Part shown: in pieces, positions 1-8,260 of the stretch
Position numbering within the stretch: the first letter of the stretch is position 1
Layout of the letters: every line of letters starts with the position of its first letter
DNA from: Macropodus opercularis
Taxonomy: Eukaryota > Chordata > Actinopteri > Anabantiformes > Osphronemidae
NCBI GenBank assembly: GCA_030770545.1
Contig: CM061105.1
Coordinates: 10,585,001 to 10,649,000 of the forward strand
Direction of reading: 5' to 3'
DNA length: 64,000 bases
Translations under genes and position numbers: made by a program
Notes under the pieces: generated by a model
What the model was told of the DNA's origin: nothing
Databases searched by the model: none
What the model saw: the letters and a program-made list of their open reading frames with translations, nothing else

Positions 1-141
1 AACAGGTTGCCTCTGGGGATGAGCTCCATGACTAGAGAGCAGCCCCTGTCCTCCATGATCACACCCAGCAATTTGACGATTCGCTCGTGGTTCAAGGACG
101 CCATGATGTTCCCCTCTTCCAGCAGTGACCTTTTATAATTC
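1..141 (-). CDS. ripk1l: ripk1l coding exon 2 (truncated by window edge)
   Basis: Begins at 141 after a TTCCCAG acceptor and completes Glu54. It encodes 46 further residues ending in IPRGNL, a kinase alpha-C to hinge segment very like mammalian RIPK1. It is open at the window edge. Confidence 0.88.
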
Positions 142-891
142 CTGGGAAGTAGAGTGAATAAAGACGTGAAGGAAGAAGACACACACGTGGCATAATCAAC
201 CACATAATGAGTGATGTTGATGCTTAAGCGCTGGATGTAAGGACACACTTCTCTGATAATATGACACACAAATGTGTTGTCTGAATTAATTTAGTCATCA
301 CTTGCCGGACAGGAAAGCCACAAAGTGAAATTATACAATCCCTGCGTTTAGGCTGCTAATAAAGGTGTAACTATAAATTCAGAGGCTGCAAACAGCTGCA
401 AATATTGTGCGCTAAGAAAAGCTGTTCTCGCTCATAAGCGGGGGGTGATGGGTCCACATCCGCATTCCTCTATGGTCTGTGCCGTTTCGAGGGAAGTTAT
501 GATAAGGTCACGCTTGGAGATCATGGAAATGCGCCGCCTTGAAGCCAGCACAAGCCTAGAAAGTTACGCTTTCCGTCGTCACAATTGGAACACGCGTGTC
601 ATACAAGACAAGCTGAGGCTCTACGGGCCGCGTAAACACAGCTCAGTCTCACGGAGCCGTGTCGAGCCTGAGTGCGTGGCTTCGCTTAGCGGTAGGGGAA
701 TACCCGGCACGGCGCACAGCAGAAACTTACTCGTTGCAGACAGAGCCCGTATAGACGGTCTTCAACACCACCTGGCCGAGGGTGGCATGGTAGCACAGGT
801 ACACGTCTCCAAATCCTCCGCCGTCCAGCGGCTCCTTCTTGATCAGATCCCCCGATTTCATGTGGAACGAAGCCCGCGGCGCGGTGGCCAT
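1..891 (-). CDS. ripk1l: RIPK1-like receptor-interacting serine/threonine kinase, 5' part (exons 1-2, partial)
   Basis: Two minus-strand exons encode the N-terminal kinase lobe of a RIPK1 family kinase, which acts below TNF-receptor and death-receptor complexes in NF-kappaB signalling, apoptosis and necroptosis. Coding exon 1 is complement 731-891; exon 2 is complement 1-141 and continues past the left edge. The start ATG at 891-889 is followed after ten residues by MKSGDLIKKEPLDGGGFGDV, which holds the glycine-rich ATP loop. The VVLKTVY stretch carries the ATP-binding lysine (residue 44). Exon 2 encodes the alpha-C segment SLLEEGNIM and strand residues IVKLLGVIMEDRG, then SLVMEL toward the hinge. 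The donor (GTAAG, complement 730-726) and acceptor (CCCAG before 141) keep frame through a split Glu codon. The rest of the kinase domain, the intermediate domain and the C-terminal death domain lie outside the window. Family assignment is strong; the exact symbol is a teleost naming choice. Confidence 0.9.
731..891 (-). CDS. ripk1l: ripk1l coding exon 1
   Basis: Encodes residues 1-53 and two bases of codon 54, from ATG at 891-889 to a GTAAG donor at 730. It includes the glycine-rich loop and the ATP-binding Lys44. The 5' UTR lies above 891; its start cannot be fixed from sequence. Confidence 0.88.
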
Positions 892-1340
892 CCCTGCGTA
901 AAAGTGGTCGACGCGCGTCTACGGTCAAATATGTCTAAGTACAGTATGTACAAACACACTAAATGAATGAGTGACGCGGCAGCTCAACCAGGCAAAGCGG
1001 CCAAGGCGCCTTCACGGACTCAGGACGAGGTGTCAGGTTAACTCCTACGGGTTCCTGACTCTGGTCAACACAGGCAAACTCAGCGAGTCGAGGTAACAGC
1101 AAAAAACACTCAGCGCGTCATCCCAGGTGTCAACGTAAACACGTACCGGCCAGTGAACATACAACCCAGCAACTGTTACCGACGGAGCCGGGAAGTTTAA
1201 CTAAGTGCTTTGTTTGCAGTTCCGGATGTTGGACGGCGTCCTGACCCAGTTCAAAAGCGAAACCGAGCAGGCGTCACTAGAACTACAATCAGCCCTACAA
1301 GTCGATAACTGATCAGGAGATTCAGCGTTTAGTGACAACA

Positions 1341-1348
1341 TACGTCAC
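1341..1348 (-). promoter_or_regulatory. CRE-like motif upstream of ripk1l
   Basis: The minus strand reads GTGACGTA, a CREB/ATF-type TGACGT core about 450 bp upstream of the ripk1l start codon. It is a single short motif, so function is only suggested. Confidence 0.3.
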
Positions 1349-1495
1349 ACAACAAAATATAGCCATGCAGAATACGGCATTAAGTGTCTTCTATAATTCT
1401 AGCATTTGTTTGTAATATTAATCATGTTAAATATATATAGAAATGTTACAAATCGTTATTATAATTCCACATGAACAACCTCATGGTGTGACTTG

Positions 1496-1509
1496 TCGCC
1501 ATCTACTGG
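1496..1509 (-). promoter_or_regulatory. CTCF-like core motif, minus orientation
   Basis: The minus strand reads CCAGTAGATGGCGA, fitting the known CTCF core pattern CCASNAGRKGGCRS at all but the last base. It lies between ripk1l and dusp22a. Binding is inferred from motif only. Confidence 0.5.
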
Positions 1510-3314
1510 TTTTGTGAAGTAATTGCAGTGGAAACGACACTGGGCAGTTGTTTCGTCAGTCATTTACCTCAGTTACCTCAGGGCAGTTTATTTCCGTGTT
1601 CCTTAACACTGACTGTCACCCGAGAGGAAAAACTGTGGGAATGAGGAGGCAAACAGTTATTTTGATATACTGAAAGTTTGAAGAACAAACCAGATTAATA
1701 AAATACTAAAAAGCAGAAACAGGCGCAAAAAGGCGGTGCCCAAAAAAACACAACTTCATTGATAAAACAAGTGTTAATGTGAAACTCGAGTGGGAAACCA
1801 CCTGAACTGTAGCCTCTGACAGCGTGGGCGATGATCTGCAGGCCTACATTTTGGGCAGCCTATCTGTGAGCACACACTATAAATTCCTCCTTTTGCACAC
1901 TGAAGCCACAACAAAGCGGTATCGTATTCACCTGTCTAGTATTGTCTGGGTTTCTGGTTTACATGTGTGTTTTTTACCCTTTGCTATTATTCACATTTAT
2001 TACAGTGAGTACTGAAGTCGACTGTGTTTCACTTCACAAACACAATATTTCTAAGCTGATAAAAGTTGTGGTTTATTAGTCTTTAGTGACGGTGGAAACA
2101 CTGCTGCTGTTGCCTCTACCTGTGTGTCAATTAGGACATTAAAAGTTATGACTGGTTGTGTTTTATAAACTTGGAAACACACATTTTTTGTTAATGTTTG
2201 TAAAACTAGGAACATCAGACCACATCTCGTGGAAAGAGCAAGCGAGTCTTCGGCCTTGGCTTTTCATGCTGCAGACGCCTCCTCTCATTCACGCTGCAGC
2301 CAGGCAGTCACACGCTGCCCCACATTGAACAACAGATCACCAGGAAGCCTGTGGTGTAGATGTGTGGCCGATGTAAATGTGTCAGTGCGGGACAGTGGGT
2401 AACAGAACTTCCTGTTGATGTAGTTAACATGACAATTATCGGCACAGAGCTGCAGGTGCCATTGTTTCTCAGTAAGAGCGGTGCTGCAGAGACCCGTGTC
2501 ATTTAGCGGCTGCCCCACTTGACTTACTGCCTCTCTTATCAGGAGTGGAGATGCAGCAGAGGCTCAGATCTGCACGTCCCTTCTAGTCATACAGAGTCTG
2601 CTTTAACTGCTACTGGTGGACATGAAGCAAGTACAGACCTTTACATGAAGTTGCTATTTCAGTATTTCCCTTCAGTGTCAGATGTGTAATGTAACAACGT
2701 TCCTCTATTCTCTTCTTTCCTTGGTCTTCTGAGATAGTAGTAATAGTAATAGAGCATTTTATTACTAAGAGCCTTTCTAGACACTCGGGGTTGACGTACT
2801 GCTGTAACACTGAACCAACAAGTAAACCGATCTGTGAAATAACGGATGAAAGCTGCACAGAACAAAATGGGACAGCATGTTTCTGGTGTTAAGGGAGGTT
2901 GTCCCCTTTTCCTTTTCCTGGTGTTGCTCACATCATTTCCATATGTGGTGGGTCACCAATGAAGCTCTGAAGGTGGGAACCACAGCAGCTATACAGTGGT
3001 GGGGTTGGGAGACTGTGGAGATGATGTCTGTCTGGGAACCTGCAAGTCAGAGACACCATTTGTAGCTGATTCGTGCACGTAGCCTTTCAAAAGCAAACAC
3101 ATTCATTTCTATCCCCACTGTTCCTCACACTCACGAGCAACAATTCACATGCACAGTGGGCTATTCTCATGTGGCTAATTGTGTCCTGGTATGTCGCCTG
3201 TCATATTTTTAAAGCAGTGTATTAATATTCCAGCATCATATCTAGCCATAAACCTTTGGTTGTGCTCAGCCTACGCCTGTGCTACAAACATCTTTCCCTG
3301 CTGATACAAGCGAA

Positions 3315-3331
3315 ACTACAACTCCCAGCAT
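3315..3331 (+). promoter_or_regulatory. ZNF143/THAP11-type promoter motif of dusp22a
   Basis: ACTACAACTCCCAGCAT is a near-exact copy of the vertebrate ZNF143 (SBS) promoter element ACTACAA-TCCCAGCAT. It lies 152 bp upstream of the dusp22a ATG in CpG-containing sequence with no clear TATA box. ZNF143 elements normally sit close to the start of broadly expressed genes, so the dusp22a start is probably within about 100 bp. Confidence 0.75.
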
Positions 3332-3482
3332 TCAACACCGGGAGCTTGGACAAACGTGCCTGGTTTCTACTTGGACTGGAAACCGCTGCCGCCTCTGCGC
3401 CCGTACAGCGGGTTTGGGAAAGCTGGGAGCGCGTCGAGCTGCTGGATCAGCAGGTTGAAACAGCGAGCGTCCGCGTCTCAGC

Positions 3483-3503
3483 ATGGGCAATGGCATCAAC
3501 AAG
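3483..3503 (+). CDS. dusp22a: dusp22a coding exon 1
   Basis: Encodes MGNGINK with the myristoylation glycine, then a GTAGGG donor at 3504. Confidence 0.9.
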
Positions 3504-6500
3504 GTAGGGTTGTCATCTGTTGCGTGAGTCCCACACACGAGCTTGGTCCACGGCGCGAGGAGCTCTGAGGCAGGACACGGCTGCCAGGCGCAGTCTCCGA
3601 GATGCTGCTAAGCAAAGTGGTTGTTCTCTGGGTTTGCTGCTTGACGTCGTGAAAAAGCGCCTCCTTCAAAAGTATCTGTTTAGGAAAATACACTCATTTG
3701 TTTTCACACATTTTGTGAGCTGAGATTTTAAACACGGACTATTCTTAAGGAGTCTTTGATGCTTTCACACGAGTCAGCTGTTTTCTCAGCTGTTGTCTAC
3801 ACTAAGTGTGTTCTGTCCCACAGGTCCTGCCTGATTTATACTTGGGAAATTTCAGAGGTGCGTTTAAGTGCATATTGTGCAAGCCTGTTGATTTTTTCGT
3901 CTGCATAGAGTCATACAGTAGTTGCTGATGGCTGTTTATGTTTATGGCAGATGCCAGAGACAGGGAACAGTTGGCAAGAAACAACATCACACACATCCTG
4001 TCCATTCACGACAGCCCAGGTTGCGCCCTTCAGGTACGGAGCTCGCCGCCGGCGCTGAATCCTAAACATTTGTGCCTCCTAAGTGTCTCATCAACGTCGT
4101 AGCAGAAGCGAATAAGCAAATGGCTCAGTCCGTAAACCAGTTGGTCAGGTTGTGCAGGAAAGAAGTGAAGTGCTCTCCTGCTGCTTCTCCAGTGAGCAAA
4201 CAGTGAGCAGGGGAGTTTCTTCCTCATGTGGTGGAGTTGAGTAGGTTGTTCATGCTTCAGCCAGTGTGGATGCTGCATTCACATCATTTTCCTAGTTTCT
4301 GGATTTTAATATGAAAGGTTTACTTCATCACATGTCTCTGTTGTAAAGGTTTGCAATTCTAAAAATGTGACGCGCACAACTGGGAAGACAGATCAGCTGA
4401 AATTCTCCCACGTACAGTAGCACAGCAACACACAGGCGCCAGCGTGGTGTGCGTTGGCATTTATCAATGGTTATATTAAATGCATCGGTGCAAGTGACTC
4501 TTGACGAGATACTCGTGTGCTCTGTCCCTCAGGAGATGACCTATCTCTGCATTTCAGCAGCTGACCTGCCCACACAAAACCTGTAAGTACCAAAAATGTG
4601 CCGCACAACAGCAGCTCGGTGCAGAACAGTGACAGGCTGAGGCAGAGAGAGAGCAGCTCATCCATCTGAGGCTGCGCTGTGTGGGCGTCTCAGGTTCATT
4701 TTCTTCAAGCTAACGTGTGAATGATATGCTTTCACAGGCCCATCGTTCAGCTGTGAACCTATTCTCAGATGGAGCCGCTGTAATGCGGCTGGATCCAGCT
4801 CTCGGTGCATAATCGCTTTTGTAGTATGAACCGTTTGCTTCAAATTTCTATAACACGAACAATGAGCAGGGCTGCATGTAGCAAGAAACAACACTCGGCA
4901 CTCGTCACCTAGACGCACGTGTGTGAGAACTCAACATACACAAATCTACTTTGGCCAAATTCACGTTTGAGGCAGCAGGAAGGAAGTCTCGCAGCGCAGT
5001 TCTGCAGTTTTAGCACGGCTCTGGTGCTAGGCCTATATTTATCCTCCCCACCTACCACACATACATGATCACGCACGCATGTGGAAATACACATACATGC
5101 ACACACGCACATGTATAGTTATGTGTAGTATGTGAAAAACGATGACGCCAACTGTCCCAAGGCAGGTGAAAAAACACACAGGTACCATGTACTACAAATA
5201 AAGTCAGTGTTTTTGGAGCCGTAGGCGTCGGTGAAGACTAAACGACAGCGCGTACAGTAGTGGTCTGCTTTTCCTGCAGTTCTTGCTGTTCTCATAAACA
5301 CCATAAACCTTTGTTTTATGCTCCGCAGGGCTCAGCACTTTAAACAAAGTATAACGTTCATGCACGAGTCCCGTCTGAAAGGAGAGGGCTGCCTCGTTCA
5401 CTGGTGAGACCTTTTTCTTTTTTCTCACTTTCTGGGTGTCTGTGCTTGAAAGAGCAAAAAATCTCGAGCTGCTGACACAAGAGATGTTAGTTGAGTGACT
5501 GAAAACGACGGATGCACTCCAAGGACAGTATATAGTCATAATGCAGTCATGGGCGCGCTGAATAGAAATGTAAAGTGCTCAACTGCTGTAGAGCTGAAAA
5601 TAAAACTGAGATCAACCATGTGTAGCTGCTGCACTGAACAGATTAAATGATAAGCAAAGGCATATTCTTGCACTTCCCAAAACAGAGTACAGTAACAAGT
5701 CTGACCACATTGTGTTTGTGTAGTAGAGACGCTGACCACATGTTCACTGGGGGAAAGTTAGATTTGGTTAGACAGAGGGTCTTCTCAGAAACACAGGGGA
5801 ACAAGTTGCTGGTTAGATCTGAGTTGCTAAAGCTTGTCTGCTGACTAACAGTTTGACAAATGATCCAGATTGATTCGGATGCGCACTGTTGCTCGTTTAT
5901 TTAATTCACTTACATGCTTCAGTGCCAATGCATTCATATTATTATTAGTACTGAAATAGGTATTCGTCCTCAAGCTCAAGTTATGGTGCAGCTGCCAGAG
6001 CATTTGTGTTATTCTGTACCCAGCTGGTTCCTGATGGGTGGTGTGCTGCATTAACAATGTTGCACGTATGTTTCCATGTACAATCCTAATGCAAAGTACT
6101 TTAAACCAGCTTTGTATAGTTTGGCAGGTGTGTCCCGCAGCGTCACCCTGGTGGTAGCCTACATCATGACGGTGACCGGACTGGGCTGGCAGGAGGCGCT
6201 GGCTGCAGTGAAGGTGGTCCGGCCCTGTGCCGAGCCCAACGTGGGTTTCCAGCGGCAGCTCCGGGATTTTGAGGCTACTCAGGCCGATGAGGTCAGTCAC
6301 GATGATGGAGGGGGACAATTTAAACCCCTGGAGAGATAACCATAATATGATATTATACTGTAACTCTCAGAATGTTCGCGTTGTCATAAACACATGACGG
6401 CCTTTTGTCTTGTTTGCAGTTCAGACAATGGCTCCAGAGCGAATATAAAGACAACCCCTTCAACGATGAGGCAGACATACGGGACTTGCTTGCCAGGGCG

Positions 6501-6560
6501 TCCAGGGGCAGCAGCGAGGAGCTGCAGCAACAGGCGTGTTCTCCACCGGGAGCACCCTGA
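3483..6560 (+). CDS. dusp22a: Dual specificity phosphatase 22 (JNK pathway-associated phosphatase), complete gene
   Basis: Seven coding exons (3483-3503, 3824-3857, 3951-4033, 4533-4582, 5329-5403, 6120-6291, 6420-6560) join in frame to 191 residues; human DUSP22 is about 184. The protein is an atypical dual-specificity phosphatase that dephosphorylates Ser/Thr and Tyr in JNK-pathway and T-cell-receptor signalling. MGNG at the N terminus gives Gly2 as a myristoylation site. The catalytic loop HCLAGVSR contains Cys88 and Arg94, and SAAD supplies general acid Asp57, at the same numbering as the human protein. All introns are GT-AG. The C terminus (LARASRGSSEELQQQ) is longer and more polar than in mammals. 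The MGNGINKVLPDLY start favours the teleost 'a' copy over 'b'. A ZNF143 motif lies upstream and an AATAAA at 6766. Intron contents are unremarkable. Confidence 0.95.
3824..3857 (+). CDS. dusp22a: dusp22a coding exon 2
   Basis: Follows a TCCCACAG acceptor and encodes VLPDLYLGNFR plus the first base of an Asp codon; donor GTGCGT. Confidence 0.9.
3951..4033 (+). CDS. dusp22a: dusp22a coding exon 3
   Basis: Completes Asp19 and encodes ARDREQLARNNITHILSIHD and onward to Gln46; donor GTACGG. Confidence 0.92.
4533..4582 (+). CDS. dusp22a: dusp22a coding exon 4
   Basis: Follows CCCTCAG and encodes EMTYLCISAADLPTQN, including general acid Asp57, plus two bases of a Leu codon; donor GTAAGT. Confidence 0.92.
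5329..5403 (+). CDS. dusp22a: dusp22a coding exon 5
   Basis: Follows CTCCGCAG and encodes AQHFKQSITFMHESRLKGEG then CLVH and two bases of catalytic Cys88; donor GTGAGA. Confidence 0.92.
6120..6291 (+). CDS. dusp22a: dusp22a coding exon 6
   Basis: The acceptor is TTGTATAG. A single T completes Cys88, then LAGVSRSVTLVVAYIMTV and the helical C-terminal half follow to DEATQ-type residues ending in Glu145; donor GTCAGT. The splice split inside the catalytic cysteine codon is kept. Confidence 0.92.
6420..6560 (+). CDS. dusp22a: dusp22a coding exon 7 and stop
   Basis: Follows TTTGCAG and encodes FRQWLQSEYKDNPFNDEADI and a Ser/Gln-rich tail ending SPPGAP, with TGA at 6558-6560. Confidence 0.92.
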   Translation, partial: FRQWLQSEYKDNPFNDEADIRDLLARASRGSSEELQQQACSPPGAP

Positions 6561-6765
6561 TCAGATGCATTAAGAACCCAGAGAACGCTGCAGCTCTCTG
6601 GAAATGGATGTTCACTGCACCTGGAATCGGCATCATGGACATGAAGCGGCATAGACCATTAATGCGTACAGCACTTGTTCTTTCTCAGCATTGCTGATTT
6701 TCTAAATTACAAGTGTTACAAACGTGTTTTTGTTGTTTTTGTACCATGTCATTTCACGTTGTGAG

Positions 6766-6771
6766 AATAAA
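6766..6771 (+). promoter_or_regulatory. dusp22a: dusp22a polyadenylation signal
   Basis: Canonical AATAAA 206 bp after the stop codon, with GT-rich sequence about 50 bp downstream. Confidence 0.8.
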
Positions 6772-7064
6772 AGCAAGTGCTTAGTGAGGCTCTCTGCCTG
6801 TCTGTGGGCTGACATATTGGTGGTGATAAGACACATTCTGTGCTGTGTTTACTTCACTGTTTCCTGGTTCTCTTCCTGTTTGTCTAATGTGCAAGGGAGG
6901 TCATGCGTGGTGGCGTCCAAAACACCCAGGTCGCCTTCTTTTCTCAGCCTTTGTGTTGAAATGCGTTTGTAGACTGAAAAGCACTTCAAGTGGATTCATT
7001 TCGGGTGGCAGGTGTTAAACTGATCCGCTTCACGCCACTGGCAGCGAGACGTGAGCAACATTAA

Positions 7065-7078
7065 CCACTAGGGGGCAG
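7065..7078 (+). promoter_or_regulatory. CTCF-like core motif, plus orientation, between dusp22a and irf4a
   Basis: CCACTAGGGGGCAG matches the consensus CTCF core at every position. It lies in the 0.5 kb spacer between the dusp22a poly(A) signal and the irf4a 5' exon, so it could insulate the two genes. Confidence 0.6.
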
Positions 7079-7357
7079 TAATTCAATAAGGTTCTGTAGA
7101 AATTGATTAAATGTTGACTTTAACTACGTGGCTTCTCTTCTGAGAGGTTCTTCATGCCTCCTTAGTTGTCCAGACAAACTCAGTCTTTCCCCAGCAATAA
7201 AGTCAGACTTTATAGACACTTCCAGTCAGCAGCTATGTCAGTGGAAATAAGGTTGAACATGTAGAAAAATAAGAACGCGCGCTGGGGTATTTTGTGACGC
7301 TTTGCATTCAGGTAATTGTTCCATTTGGTCCCGGTGCGCGCTCAGAGCGTCACAGGA

Positions 7358-7367
7358 GGGATTCCCC
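7358..7367 (+). promoter_or_regulatory. irf4a: NF-kappaB-type site in irf4a promoter
   Basis: GGGATTCCCC is a perfect GGGRNYYYCC kappaB motif. Mammalian IRF4 is a known Rel/NF-kappaB target, so the site is plausible; occupancy is not shown. Confidence 0.6.
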
Positions 7368-7393
7368 AGCGCAGCGATGTGTGGGCGCAGAGT

Positions 7394-7402
7394 TTCACAG
7401 AA
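7394..7402 (+). promoter_or_regulatory. irf4a: GAS (STAT)-type palindrome in irf4a promoter
   Basis: TTCACAGAA fits the STAT half-site palindrome TTCN3GAA and lies 27 bp after the kappaB motif. It is short and would occur often by chance. Confidence 0.35.
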
Positions 7403-8041
7403 ATGAACGCATGGCTGCTGCGCATCTCCTCTTGAACTTGGCAGAGCTCCTCCCTCCATCAAATCAAGATGCGGCAACATTTAAGAATTGGACACTGAGA
7501 GCCTCAAAACAGATTTCAGCGAGGGAGCTCACATGATCAAAGGTAAGAGGCAGCGCCTGTCACATGAAGGATGGTATTTGTTTTGTCCAAATGTAAAACG
7601 ACCCCAAGTCGCTTGAGTCGGGGGGAAAGGACTGATCTTAATCACTCTTATCAGTTTTACTTTTGCCAGTACTCGCTGCACTTGAAGGAGGGAAAATCTT
7701 ACTAAAGTTTAATTGTGGCACATCAACGTAATTAACGTGCGTGTGAGCTGTACGTGTGTTTTACAGTCATTTCAGCTGGTGTGTCTTTATTCAGGCATGT
7801 TTCCTAAGGACTCTTACTGACAGACAGTGGCCTCCTTCAGATGACACTTACACCTTTATCTTGTAACTGTTTAGTGGCCAAACTGTCACATCCTTGGTTT
7901 GGCAATTGCAACAATTCAGTTTTAAGATTAAATTTAAATTCTAATTAAATGATCAAAATTTTCAAGGATATTTGCTCAGTTCAAACAATATAACAAGAGT
8001 AGAACTGCACGTGTCCTCACCTTTGGTTTTATTTGAATGGA

Positions 8042-8060
8042 TTTTTTTTTTTTTTTGCAG
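8042..8060 (+). repeat. irf4a: T15 polypyrimidine tract at the irf4a exon 2 acceptor
   Basis: Fifteen consecutive T followed by GCAG forms the 3' splice site just before the main start codon. The homopolymer is likely length-variable between alleles and prone to sequencing error. Confidence 0.8.
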
Positions 8061-8062
8061 TG

Positions 8063-8260
8063 ATGAACGTGGATGAGGACAGTGGCCTGTCAGTCAGTTG
8101 CGGCAACGGCAAACTGAGACAGTGGCTGATCAATCAGATTGACAGCAGGAAATATCCCGGCCTGGTTTGGGAAAACGATGAAAAATCAATTTTTAGGATT
8201 CCATGGAAACATGCAGGCAAACAGGACTATAACCGAGAGGAGGATGCTGCGCTCTTCAAG
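8063..8260 (+). CDS. irf4a: irf4a main coding exon 1 (exon 2)
   Basis: The ATG is two bases after the acceptor. It encodes residues 1-66 through EEDAALFK, with W21, W36 and W48; donor GTCGGA. Confidence 0.93.

Larger units (their letters stand above)
892..3314. other. Intergenic region between divergent ripk1l and dusp22a
   Basis: This 2.4 kb spacer separates two divergently transcribed genes. The first 450 bases are relatively CpG-rich and must hold the ripk1l 5' UTR and promoter; a TTCCGGAT ETS-type site lies near 1219 and a CRE-like site at 1341. The middle (1350-2250) is AT-rich with one CTCF-like motif. From 2250 to 3060 there is mixed sequence with short open frames on both strands and no recognisable protein. 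Confidence 0.6.
7294..7542 (+). promoter_or_regulatory. irf4a: irf4a promoter and 5' exon ending in a splice donor
   Basis: CpG-containing sequence directly upstream of irf4a ends in AAAG/GTAAGA, a strong donor at 7543-7544. It carries a kappaB-type site (7358) and a STAT-type site (7394). Human IRF4 also has a leading non-coding exon. An ATG at 7533-7535 (ATG ATC AAA G) would be in frame with the next exon if spliced, adding the four residues MIKV before the main start. That ATG has a pyrimidine at -3, so 8063 is the likelier start. The transcription start is not identifiable. Confidence 0.65.
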
